Shown here: positions 48,732 to 57,296 of the stretch, piece after piece | How the letters are laid out: each line of letters starts with the position of its first letter | Numbering within the stretch: the stretch's first letter is position 1 | NCBI GenBank assembly: GCA_938743325.2 | Contig: OW568886.1 | Coordinates: 434,001-498,000, forward strand | From: Pycnococcus provasolii | Taxonomy: Eukaryota; Chlorophyta; Pseudoscourfieldiophyceae; Pseudoscourfieldiales; Pycnococcaceae | DNA: 64,000 nt | Direction of reading: 5' to 3' | The notes under the pieces: model-generated | Told to the model about the DNA's origin: nothing | Database searches by the model: none | Seen by the model: only the letters and a program-made list of their open reading frames with translations | Position numbers and translations under genes: made by a program

Positions 48732-49323
48732 TGTTAAGGTTCGGGGTTTCTTTTTGGTTTTCTATTCGGGTTTCCCTTAGGGGATCCCGGTCCTCTTCGT
48801 TTGGATCTTTATTTGGGTTTCTTGTGGATACCTGTTGGTCTCCACTGGATATTTTATTGGTTTGTCTTAAGTGATAAGGTTAGCTCTGGTTGTGTATGGC
48901 TTCCAATGGCCAACGCGTTTGGCCAACGCGTTTACTTCGTTTACTTTGAGAATGGTTACATATATAGATTCCTTTTCTTTGGTCTTCTCCACTTGAGAAC
49001 CGTTCCCTCTTGGATTCGATTGGATTCTTTTCGATTGGCTCCCATGAGCCCTCGTTATATGTTGCCGTTGTAGCGGGCATGACGAGAGGATGTCGACACC
49101 CTCTCGTGCCGTGCTTTGCTCTTCCCTCGAGGCCTCACGGTCTCGGGAGGCTCTTTCTTTCCCTTTTTCTCTCTCTTAGTAACGTCATAACTTTCTTTCC
49201 CTTACTTATTTCTTGTGCACGTCGCACAGTCTTAAGCACCTGTGGCGCGTCTTCTCGCGTCTACCGCTCACGTCTTACTACGCCTAACTACTGCTCGAAC
49301 AACGCCTAAGTTGTCCTGCAACA
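48732..49323 (+). repeat. Left LTR of the young LTR element
   Basis: 592 bp, TG...CA ends, apparently identical to the right LTR. It includes a tandem GGCCAACGCGTTT unit (about 48908-48932) and a TATATA motif near 48960 that could serve as promoter. Confidence 0.93.
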
Positions 49324-49912
49324 TAGTATTAAAGGTAACTAAGAACAGACTTCTTTTTCAAAAAAAAAAAAAACAAACTTTCTACCAACGGGGGCTCCAT
49401 TGGTGCTAGAAATCTTTACTGGGTCCGCTGGCAAGGTTACGAAGCTAATGCAACTGACTCTCATAGCTGGGCCTATGAAACACCGGATACACTTTCTATG
49501 TGGATTGCTTTGGAACGTGGATATGGTATCTTCCCTGAGAAGGGTATATCCAAACGTCTTCTTTCTCGAATTCGACGACATAAGATGGAATCTTATCAGC
49601 ATGTTTTTCCTATCTGCCAAAATACACCTACGGTTTCTTCTACTGTTCGCTCTCGTACTCTCTCACGCCGGTCCACACCTCTTCCTTCTAATTTGGTTGG
49701 TCAAGTCATTGAACATCTTCTGGACCGTCCTGCTCTTGATTCTGACCATGCTGTTTTCTTGGCTGGACTTATTCTTTCTTTTGATTCTTCTACAAACTGT
49801 TACCTGGTCAAATATACTGATGGTATTACAGCTACTCTCTCTGCTGATGTCGTTAAGACTCTTTTACTTCCCCCTGATCCGGTCGGAGTCTCGGATTAGA
49901 TGTTGGGGAGAA

Positions 49913-50504
49913 TGTTAAGGTTCGGGGTTTCTTTTTGGTTTTCTATTCGGGTTTCCCTTAGGGGATCCCGGTCCTCTTCGTTTGGATCTTTATTTGGGTT
50001 TCTTGTGGATACCTGTTGGTCTCCACTGGATATTTTATTGGTTTGTCTTAAGTGATAAGGTTAGCTCTGGTTGTGTATGGCTTCCAATGGCCAACGCGTT
50101 TGGCCAACGCGTTTACTTCGTTTACTTTGAGAATGGTTACATATATAGATTCCTTTTCTTTGGTCTTCTCCACTTGAGAACCGTTCCCTCTTGGATTCGA
50201 TTGGATTCTTTTCGATTGGCTCCCATGAGCCCTCGTTATATGTTGCCGTTGTAGCGGGCATGACGAGAGGATGTCGACACCCTCTCGTGCCGTGCTTTGC
50301 TCTTCCCTCGAGGCCTCACGGTCTCGGGAGGCTCTTTCTTTCCCTTTTTCTCTCTCTTAGTAACGTCATAACTTTCTTTCCCTTACTTATTTCTTGTGCA
50401 CGTCGCACAGTCTTAAGCACCTGTGGCGCGTCTTCTCGCGTCTACCGCTCACGTCTTACTACGCCTAACTACTGCTCGAACAACGCCTAAGTTGTCCTGC
50501 AACA
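49913..50504 (+). repeat. Right LTR of the young LTR element
   Basis: 592 bp, offset exactly 1181 bp from the left copy and apparently identical to it throughout. Confidence 0.93.
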
Positions 50505-50875
50505 GATCGCATTTCTGCGCCCGACGAGTGGAGAAGGTGGCTGAGCAAGCTCACTCGTCGTGGACACCTAAGCCTGAGGACACCGGCCGAGCGTGACACC
50601 GGCCATCGCGACGCGCTCGTGCCTTGGCATAGCTAATGGCAGCACGTCGCACAGCGAAGCCTTGTGGTACGCGTCGTACACGCCGTCTAGCGTCAACGCG
50701 GATGCTGCGCTCACTGACTTCGACGACGATACAAGGAGAGAGACCGGCGGGCCCAAATCGGGCCAATTGCTGGCCCTTATTTAGGGGGGGGGGGAGAGGA
50801 GGCTCTTCCCGGGTCCGGATTTGCCCCCTCCTAATACCTCCATCAGTGCGCGCCGACAATCTTCCTCCGCATGTC

Positions 50876-52165
50876 ATGCGCGACTTGAGCCCTTTCGCGT
50901 CATCGTTCCTCTCCGTCGCTCGCACTCTCCGTTGCTCGCCGTGCTCCGCAAGCGCCGCCTCGTTTCTGTCGCAGCATGTACACGCACACCAGCACATACT
51001 CATTTCGCACACGGCTCTTAAGGGCATGGCCATCGTCACGTCAGAGCGCATCCCATCAGGGACCAAGCTCATGTCCGTCTCCCAACAAGCATGGCAACCG
51101 CTCAGCTGTCCCGCTCCGCCACCGCCGGCAAACCTCATTGACGCGCTCAAGATGGCAGGAGATTCGCAAGCACGCACGGCGTGGACCGCGCGCCTCGCTC
51201 GTTTCGCGTACGACACCGCCGTCGAGGGCGCGACACGGAAGCGCGATGGGTCGTCGTGCGCGTGCGGATTTGCACCAAATACAGCGCAACCGCCGTCAGG
51301 ACCTACGGCGTACGTGCGCGTGACGACGCCTCGTGCAGATGACGTGTTTTTCCCTATCGTGCACGCAAACACGACACGAGGCGAGAAGGCACTCCACGCT
51401 ACGGCAGCCTTCGCACAGGTCGGATCGCTTGCACGCGTTTGTGACGCTGCTGGAACAGCTTTGAGCGACGGATCTATGACGAACGACGACTTTCGACATT
51501 ACTTCGCAACGATTACCAGTCGAGCTGTCTCTGCCGAAGCGGCGCACGGTGGCGCAATCTTTCCAGGCCACGACCTTCTCAATCACAGCTCGCGTGCCAA
51601 CGCGGAGGCGTCGGCGAACAACCTGGATGCTGATGACGGCGCGTTGGTTGTCAAAGCTATCGCGGACATTGGTGAAAACGAGGAAATCACGATCAGCTAT
51701 TCGGGAAATCTCACGGCAAGTAAGTCGTTTCGCCTGTACGGGTTCGTCGACGGCGATGACGCGGACGCCGACGCTGTGTGTATCATTGGCGACGACTGGA
51801 AGGCGGTGCATGCCGAGTGCGTCGCATCGGGTGCTCCGCAAGCGATTCTTGATAGCGTCGAGAATGCAGCAAATCAATCCGCGATTATCGTTCCTGCGAA
51901 TCTCAATGGTGTAGCGGAGCTTGCTGGTCCATTGGCAGATGCGATGCGAAAGGCCAATGTTGAGGCATCTATGGCCACAGCGACGTCCGCGTACATTACT
52001 TTTGCCGTTCTTCGCGCCGCCGCAAGTAGGTTGGTGATGGAAAGTGACAGCGACGACCACGACGACAAACTCGACGGTGCATTTGAGCTGGGTGCTCGTG
52101 CCGTCAAGCGCGCAGAAGGCAAAGCGTGCCTGTCCTTGTCGGAAACGCTCTCGAGCATGATGTGA
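50876..52165 (+). CDS. SET-domain protein methyltransferase (RLSMT/SETD-like)
   Basis: This is a 429-residue protein from the ATG at 50876. The frame is open back to an ATG at 50636, but that part crosses a poly-G run and looks non-coding. The start (MRDLSPFASSFLSVARTLRC) resembles an organelle transit peptide. The SET domain opens with ISHTALKGMAIVTSERIPSG (about 45-60), has a long insert typical of Rubisco-methyltransferase-like enzymes, and carries the catalytic core GHDLLNHSSRANAE (about 230) and ENEEITISYSG (about 270). ASKSFRLYGFVDG and a helical C-terminal domain follow. It probably methylates lysine on a plastid or cytosolic protein. The 5' region begins right after the LTR element, so the insertion lies only a few hundred bases upstream. 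Confidence 0.8.
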   Translation: MRDLSPFASSFLSVARTLRCSPCSASAASFLSQHVHAHQHILISHTALKGMAIVTSERIPSGTKLMSVSQQAWQPLSCPAPPPPANLIDALKMAGDSQARTAWTARLARFAYDTAVEGATRKRDGSSCACGFAPNTAQPPSGPTAYVRVTTPRADDVFFPIVHANTTRGEKALHATAAFAQVGSLARVCDAAGTALSDGSMTNDDFRHYFATITSRAVSAEAAHGGAIFPGHDLLNHSSRANAEASANNLDADDGALVVKAIADIGENEEITISYSGNLTASKSFRLYGFVDGDDADADAVCIIGDDWKAVHAECVASGAPQAILDSVENAANQSAIIVPANLNGVAELAGPLADAMRKANVEASMATATSAYITFAVLRAAASRLVMESDSDDHDDKLDGAFELGARAVKRAEGKACLSLSETLSSMM

Positions 52166-52243
52166 ATTAACCATACTGTACTAAGATTATAACAGGAGTA
52201 CAATGTTTACATAAAATTTTTTAAGAAGTACAACACGTAGTGA

Positions 52244-53632
52244 TTATTGAGACAACTCGAACAGTTCCGGCGCGTCGTGAATCAGCTGCTTCATATGGCT
52301 CTCAGCCTCATCGCCATAGATGATGTCCATGACCTCCTGAGGTGTCACATCCTTTGTAGTCAATTCATATTTCACCTCATCGACCATCGTGTGATTGCGC
52401 GAGCAGTCGACGCCGTACTGTTTGCGTGAAAACGACAACTTATCTTTTTTGCCATACATGCACCTCTGCGCGCGGTCGAGCACGACGATGCGTTTTGGTG
52501 GCAGTGGATTTTCGACAAAGTCGACGAGCAGGTGAACGCGCTCGTCCTTGCCGACGGAGAGCCTGTGCGCGAGCACGTTGTTGAGTTCGAACACGAGTCC
52601 TTCGTCGACGGTGATGTTGCGCAGATATGCGTTCACCATGCTTTTGCCTTTTTTCATGCTTTTGCTGTTGTTGGGAATTCTCACCTCAAAGTAGTAGTGC
52701 CCATCCCCGTTCGCCTCCTTTGGCACGATGATCGGCACGTGGAGTCTGTGCGCATCCTCCGCCCACCTCCCGCTGTCTTGGTGCATATTGATTGCGGAGT
52801 GCGGCGCCATGCGTGCGAGCTGCACGCGCAGCAGGTGTCTTTCGGTGTTGGCACCGTACCCAAGCGGCGCCATGACTTCACACAGCACTCGCATGACGAG
52901 CTTACGGAACGGCGACACGTTTTCGTCCCACCACCATGGGAAGACGTAGACGTTGTGCGCGGCGTTGTCGGACATGATGAGGTGTATGCTTTCGACACCA
53001 GGTTTCGAGTGGTTCATGTGCACGGCGCGTCCGAGAAAGACTGCGTTGGTTCGTTCCTGCCCGATGCGCGTCCACGCGTTCGTCGGCAGGTTTGCAACGG
53101 CATGTTTGAGTTCTTTTATGTCGACGCGCTGCCATATTGTTTGCACGGGCGGTTCGTCGCCGTGGAGTTCGTTCCACGTGTCCAAGTCGGCGGATTGATT
53201 TTGTACCTCTAGGTCGTGCAGCTGCCATTCCGTTTGCGCGTTTGGCTGTTGTGTTTGCGCGAGCGAAATGCACGCGTTGTCTTGTTTTAGCAGCTGGAGA
53301 TACGACGCGCGGAGCGCATTGACACGCGCCGCCGGAAGCCCCGCTGCTGATCGCGGTGTGCCGCGAAGACGCTCACGTGACGCTGACGCCGGCCGATCAA
53401 GATCAAGATCACGGTATGGGTATGTCCTCCCAAGCAAGAGCCAGAAGAAGCCCAAGAGAAGGAAAACAAGGACGACAACGCGCCCGTGCCTGCGCCAGTG
53501 CATGAGTCTGATTACAATGCGCCTGATGAACTTCTTTGATTTGGAATCGCGAGAACATGCGCGCGAGAGCGAGGAGGAGCCATACGCGAGGTCGACAGTG
53601 CTATGCCGTTCTACTGCATTATTGCCGCGCAT
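52244..53632 (-). CDS. Aspartyl/asparaginyl beta-hydroxylase-like membrane protein
   Basis: This is a 462-residue protein. A basic N-terminus and one hydrophobic helix (GRVVVLVFLLLGFFWLLLGR, about 50-69) make a type II anchor, so the enzyme domain is lumenal. The core (about 250-390) holds an iron-binding pattern: ARMAPHSAINMHQDSGRW (HxD, about 282), then RLHVPIIVP, and FELNNVLAHRLSVGKDERVH (second His, about 352, and the Arg that binds 2-oxoglutarate), ending LLVDFVENP. This is the aspartyl/asparaginyl beta-hydroxylase cupin, a 2-oxoglutarate/Fe(II) oxygenase family acting on secreted proteins in the ER/Golgi. The C-terminus is not recognised. It converges on the SET gene with 78 bp between stops. 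Confidence 0.75.
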   Translation of the reverse strand: MRGNNAVERHSTVDLAYGSSSLSRACSRDSKSKKFIRRIVIRLMHWRRHGRVVVLVFLLLGFFWLLLGRTYPYRDLDLDRPASASRERLRGTPRSAAGLPAARVNALRASYLQLLKQDNACISLAQTQQPNAQTEWQLHDLEVQNQSADLDTWNELHGDEPPVQTIWQRVDIKELKHAVANLPTNAWTRIGQERTNAVFLGRAVHMNHSKPGVESIHLIMSDNAAHNVYVFPWWWDENVSPFRKLVMRVLCEVMAPLGYGANTERHLLRVQLARMAPHSAINMHQDSGRWAEDAHRLHVPIIVPKEANGDGHYYFEVRIPNNSKSMKKGKSMVNAYLRNITVDEGLVFELNNVLAHRLSVGKDERVHLLVDFVENPLPPKRIVVLDRAQRCMYGKKDKLSFSRKQYGVDCSRNHTMVDEVKYELTTKDVTPQEVMDIIYGDEAESHMKQLIHDAPELFELSQ

Positions 53633-53985
53633 GGTATGATTTGTATGATTTGCCGGTCCCGGACGCCACAGAATGCCTTGGAGGAGGGGGGAGGAGGGAC
53701 GACAGACTAAAGTTCACCACTTTAAATGTCCAATTAATCTCACACCTGGGCTTCTAAAGCCGTATAATCGGCTTGGGTTTCCGTCACAGACCACGTACTT
53801 TTTACACTACTTTTTATTCGGCTTTCCCACTTCAAGACAACCCTTTTACTCAACCTTCCCAGGGGGCCTTTATGGATTTTTTTAAGTATTTTTAACAACG
53901 GGGTCACACAACGTCCCCCTCTCCTTTTTCCACCTGCCCGGCGCCATTGCCAGTTTTGGTCATCGTCGTGCACATTCTACCTACG
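53633..53985. other. 353-bp divergent spacer
   Basis: No gene is seen. It carries the promoters of the hydroxylase-like gene (minus) and the DUF1772-like gene (plus). Short G and T runs only. Confidence 0.4.
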
Positions 53986-54648
53986 ATGATGCCGCCTCCG
54001 TCGTCGCCGTCGCCGTCGCCGTCGCCGTCAGCAGTCGTCACTCCTGGAAATATAAATCTAAAGACGACTTTCACGAATATAGTCATCCTGCTTCCCATCG
54101 TCGTCACATCCATGGCGGTGCCCGTGCTCATGCACAATCGAGACACGACGTCCGCGATCATTCGAGATGTCGTCGCATTCGCAACACCGCGATGCGCAGT
54201 CATCGCGAACGGAATGTTTGCCGGCGCGCTCGTGTTCGTCTCCATGGTCGACATTCCTGCCGTGCTGCCACACCTGAGGCGATCGCAACGCATCCTTTGG
54301 TGGACGACATGGCGCAACTTCATGGTGCCGTTGGGAATCGGGTCAATCATGTCATCGGCGACAGCGGCATTCACGCACGAGCAAAATGCCACACGCGCCG
54401 CGTGGATCCTCGCCGCAGGCGAAACACTCTTCGTGCTCCTATGGACGTGCTTTGTCATGGTGCGTGGAGCGATCATTCCTCTCTTGGATCTGCGCGATGC
54501 GAAAGACAGCGCACACGGAGAGATGCTTGAGAGAGACCTCGAAGTGCTTGTTCGGAGGTTCGAGGCGGCACACAACGTTCGCGTCTTCGTGCAGCTTGCA
54601 GCGTTTGCAACGATCGTCGCCGTGGCACTGTCACCAGATATGAGGTAG
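53986..54648 (+). CDS. DUF1772-like small membrane protein
   Basis: This is a 220-residue protein from the ATG at 53986; the frame upstream begins with TTG. After a short Pro/Ser run, hydrophobic helices occur at IVILLPIVVTSMAVPVL, VIANGMFAGALVFVSMVDIP, FMVPLGIGSIMSSATAAF, ILAAGETLFVLLWTCFVMV and VFVQLAAFATIVAVAL. The phrase GMFAGALVFVSMVDIPA fits the DUF1772 (anthrone oxygenase-like) family, in which a Gly-x-x-x-Gly helix and an acidic residue near a Pro are typical. Function is not known outside fungal anthraquinone pathways. It converges with the methyltransferase gene, 47 bp apart. Confidence 0.55.
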   Translation: MMPPPSSPSPSPSPSAVVTPGNINLKTTFTNIVILLPIVVTSMAVPVLMHNRDTTSAIIRDVVAFATPRCAVIANGMFAGALVFVSMVDIPAVLPHLRRSQRILWWTTWRNFMVPLGIGSIMSSATAAFTHEQNATRAAWILAAGETLFVLLWTCFVMVRGAIIPLLDLRDAKDSAHGEMLERDLEVLVRRFEAAHNVRVFVQLAAFATIVAVALSPDMR

Positions 54649-54695
54649 TAGTAGGTGCAATCATGATTGTTTGTTGTAGTCATCATGCCCCACAT

Positions 54696-55949
54696 TCACA
54701 CAGCCGCCTCGTTGTCTCCGCCACGAGATAGCATGCACGACGTGAGGCAGCCACGAGCTTCAAAGTCGCTGCGAATGCTCAGCAGACCCTCAGGCTTGGG
54801 CTCGACGCCATTCGTGCCATCAGCGAGGCGGCGGAAGATGGCGAGATGGTCCCACGGGTGCGGAGGCACGTTCAGCGAAAGAGGCACGCCCATCTTGCGC
54901 AGACGCTCATCGTCCACCTCGCTCGCCCAGCCAAACTCCACCTTGCCGATGCGCTCGAGGCGAAAGCCGCAGCGACGCGCGAAGAGCTCGAGTTCCTCCC
55001 TAAGCCAGTGCTTCGTTCTCACGCCGCCACGCTTGAATACGCCGTTCGCTATGCCGTCCGCGGCCGCCTTGGGAGTCATCGGCTTCTCGAGGCGCGCATC
55101 CACGAGCCGCTGGCGGATGTACAGCGCCGCTTCGGTGCTCGGAGCGACGACGAGCAGAGCGGCGCCGGGCACGAGCCTTCTTGCAACTTCCTGCATGATG
55201 GCTGTGTGGTGGCTTGTATCCGGGGACAGCAGCACGTTCGCGCACACGCCGAAGTGCGCGCGTGGATACACGCCACGCAGCGTGGGCCTCGCGAGGTCCT
55301 CGACGCCGCACTGCACGTGCGTCCACCCGTTCGAGCCGACGAGTGCTTGCATCATATCCACGAGCTTTGGGCTGATGTCGACGGCAATGACGCGGTCAAA
55401 TGCAGGCGCGAGGCTATGCAAGTAGCGTCCCGATCCCGCGCCAAAGTCGAACGCAACCGTCTCCGACTCGGCGCTTGCTGACTGACGCGCCGCGCTCGCG
55501 TACTCGTTGATGACGGAGCGTAGCACCTGTTTTTTGTCGCTGTCTATGGTGCTGAGCACCTCCTCTTCCCACCCTTTTTGTGCGAGCGCGTCCCAGTATC
55601 GAAGTGGGTTCGCCATTGCGTTTGCGCCAATTGCCGACGAGGCCTTCTTAGCCTTGCGCCTTGCAGGCACAGGTGCGGTGGCGGGTCGCCCAGCAGCAAT
55701 GCTGTTCGCGGCTCGTATGGTTGCCGCGGCTTTCTGCAAGGTTGCGGATGAGAGCCTTTTTGCTGGTGCGGTTGTCGTCGTTTTTGGTCTTGACAGCGGC
55801 GGCGACAGTGCGCGCGGCAGGATGGATGTTTGCAGGTGTTGACGTAGTGCACGACTGCCAGAAGAAGACTCGAGTGCCGGCGACGTCGACGGCCGACCTG
55901 TTGGTTCATGTTGGTGCTTTTGCTGCTGCTGCTGCTGCTGCAACATCAT
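54696..55949 (-). CDS. SAM-dependent methyltransferase
   Basis: This is a 417-residue protein starting with two ATGs and a short poly-Gln run. The N-terminal 130 residues are Ala/Arg/Ser-rich and could be an organelle transit peptide. The class I methyltransferase core begins at about 155: motif I VAFDFGAGSGRYLHSLAP, then VIAVDISPKLVDMMQALVG (acidic end of strand 2), VYPRAHFGVCANVLLSP (motif post II) and LVPGAALLVVAPSTEAALYI. The C-terminal part (GVFKRGGVRTKHWL, GFRLERIGKVEFGW) resembles small-molecule or RNA methyltransferases of this fold, but no substrate can be named. Confidence 0.75.
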   Translation of the reverse strand: MMLQQQQQQQKHQHEPTGRPSTSPALESSSGSRALRQHLQTSILPRALSPPLSRPKTTTTAPAKRLSSATLQKAAATIRAANSIAAGRPATAPVPARRKAKKASSAIGANAMANPLRYWDALAQKGWEEEVLSTIDSDKKQVLRSVINEYASAARQSASAESETVAFDFGAGSGRYLHSLAPAFDRVIAVDISPKLVDMMQALVGSNGWTHVQCGVEDLARPTLRGVYPRAHFGVCANVLLSPDTSHHTAIMQEVARRLVPGAALLVVAPSTEAALYIRQRLVDARLEKPMTPKAAADGIANGVFKRGGVRTKHWLREELELFARRCGFRLERIGKVEFGWASEVDDERLRKMGVPLSLNVPPHPWDHLAIFRRLADGTNGVEPKPEGLLSIRSDFEARGCLTSCMLSRGGDNEAAV

Positions 55950-56293
55950 GTCAACTTGAACGAGCGTTGACGAAGAATGGCGCGTGCTCGCGTGCTCGAA
56001 GTTCAGTTCAGTGGGACCTTTCAGTGGGGCTGGTAGAAAATATCACAAAGTGAAATCTGTAACACGTTGTTGGCCAAACGTAACAGCCCACGTGCGACGA
56101 GCACACACGCATGCAGAAAAAAACCCAAAAACTCCGTGTGGGAGCAACCTCGTCGTGACATGCCTCAGTCAAAACCCAACCTTGATCAGCAGCAGCAACA
56201 CGCATGTCCTTCTTGTTGGTGTTGTGTTGTGTTTCCCTTCTTCCTCCTCCTTCCTTTTCAGGATCACAAAATTTGCATGATTTTCCCACTCAC
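55950..56293. other. 344-bp spacer
   Basis: No gene is seen. It lies between two minus-strand genes and should contain the methyltransferase promoter and the 3' UTR of the small membrane protein gene. Confidence 0.4.
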
Positions 56294-56770
56294 TCACTCG
56301 TCCTCCACGTCACGAGACGCAACGAAGTTCATGGCAGCGAGCGTCCCGCCCACCGCAGCGTCGACAATCGTCGCGTTCTCGTTCTGTCCGGGATTCTCCT
56401 GGCTCATGACGACGCCATCCATGGCGACACCGGCAGCGCACACACCAGCAAGAACCTCGCACATGGGCTTGCGATTCTTCTCCATGTCGTCCCCGAGTGT
56501 AAGCTTGGTGACGACTCCCGCCATCGACAGCGCCATGAAGCCGACCCAGCGAAGGAGCTGCTTGTGGTGACGATCGGGCTCAAGCGGAACATCCGGGTCT
56601 GCCGATTTCTCCACCTTCTCCCAAGGCGGACGTCCGTGCGCGAAGAGGTTCCACATGCGCTTGGGCACGGCGAGCATCGCGCCACCGCCCGCGACCATGA
56701 GTCCGGTGGTGACCTTGATAGCGACTTCCGGCGTCAGTTGTTTCTGCACATCTTTCAGGAGCTTCACCAT
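56294..56770 (-). CDS. Small four-helix membrane protein, unknown
   Basis: This is a 158-residue protein using the ATG at 56770 (MVKLLKDVQKQLTPEVAIKV). A longer frame upstream is only a translated (CAA)n repeat starting from TTG. Hydrophobic stretches lie at GLMVAGGGAMLAVP, WVGFMALSMAGVVTKL, MCEVLAGVCAAGVAMDGVV and VDAAVGGTLAAMNFVA, with a Trp-rich loop (RMWNLFAHGRPPWEKVEKSA). I do not recognise the family. Composition and size suggest an organelle or ER membrane protein. Confidence 0.6.
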   Translation of the reverse strand: MVKLLKDVQKQLTPEVAIKVTTGLMVAGGGAMLAVPKRMWNLFAHGRPPWEKVEKSADPDVPLEPDRHHKQLLRWVGFMALSMAGVVTKLTLGDDMEKNRKPMCEVLAGVCAAGVAMDGVVMSQENPGQNENATIVDAAVGGTLAAMNFVASRDVEDE

Positions 56771-56786
56771 GGCTGACAAGTAAGCG

Positions 56787-56856
<70 letters not shown>

Positions 56857-57296
56857 GAGAATGACGTACGTGGACAAGTTGGTTTTGTTGAGAGAATGAG
56901 GGAGGGGGGAGGGGGGGGGGGGGGGGGGGCGTGCTGCGTGCAGTTTCCGTTTTGTTTTTCTGACACGTAAGCTCGAGCTCAACCGAAACCAACAAAAATC
57001 TTAAAAATCGGGCAGCTTCTGGAATGGAGGGAGGAAAAATCGGGCAGCTTCTGGGGCCTCTTCTGGGGAGGGAGGAATCCCAAACCCCGAAAAATCATGT
57101 ACCCCAAACCCCGAACCCGTTCGGCGTGCCTTTCCGTTTTTTCTATCCGTCCGTTGTTAATTCTTGATTGATTCTTCGGAGAAGAACTTCCTGACAAGCC
57201 AAGAAGCAGCTTCCGTCACGCGCACTCACACGCACGTCCGTCACTCACTCACTTGTCGCGTGAGTTGTTTGTGCAATTGTGTCGTCATAAAAAAAA
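56771..57296. repeat. 526-bp spacer with (TTG)n, poly-G and a short tandem duplication
   Basis: A (TTG)n microsatellite fills about 56787-56858 (about 24 units). A poly-G run of about 25 G lies at 56901-56929 with few interruptions. AAAAATCGGGCAGCTTCTGG occurs twice (57003-57022 and 57035-57054). CCCAAACCCCGAA phrases near 57080-57115 are loosely telomere-like. Confidence 0.75.

Larger units (their letters stand above)
48732..50504 (+). mobile_element. Young non-autonomous LTR retrotransposon
   Basis: Two 592-bp direct repeats (48732-49323 and 49913-50504) start TGTTAAGG and end CTGCAACA, and I see no difference between them. A 5-bp target duplication GATCG flanks the whole (48727-48731 and 50505-50509). 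Just inside the left LTR TAGTATTAAAGG could be the primer-binding site; TTGGGGAGAA just before the right LTR is a good polypurine tract. The 589-bp interior is far too short for gag and pol. It encodes only a tail with a chromodomain-like motif (LYWVRWQGYE) and a Tudor-like motif. This points to a deletion derivative of a chromodomain-bearing LTR element (Ty3 chromovirus or algal copia; not decided). Identical LTRs mean very recent insertion. Confidence 0.93.

Noticed and set aside
48801-50490. Paired 90- and 99-residue open frames in each LTR
   Set aside because: They lie in both copies of the LTR, are identical, and match no protein; LTRs are regulatory sequence.
50636-50875. 80-residue N-terminal extension of the SET protein
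   Set aside because: The region crosses a poly-G run, has shadow-like composition and lies in a fossil flank; the ATG at 50876 gives a transit-like start.
56771-56995. N-terminal extension of the small membrane protein with a poly-Gln run
   Set aside because: It starts at TTG and only translates the (CAA)n repeat and poly-G tract; the ATG at 56770 is a better start.
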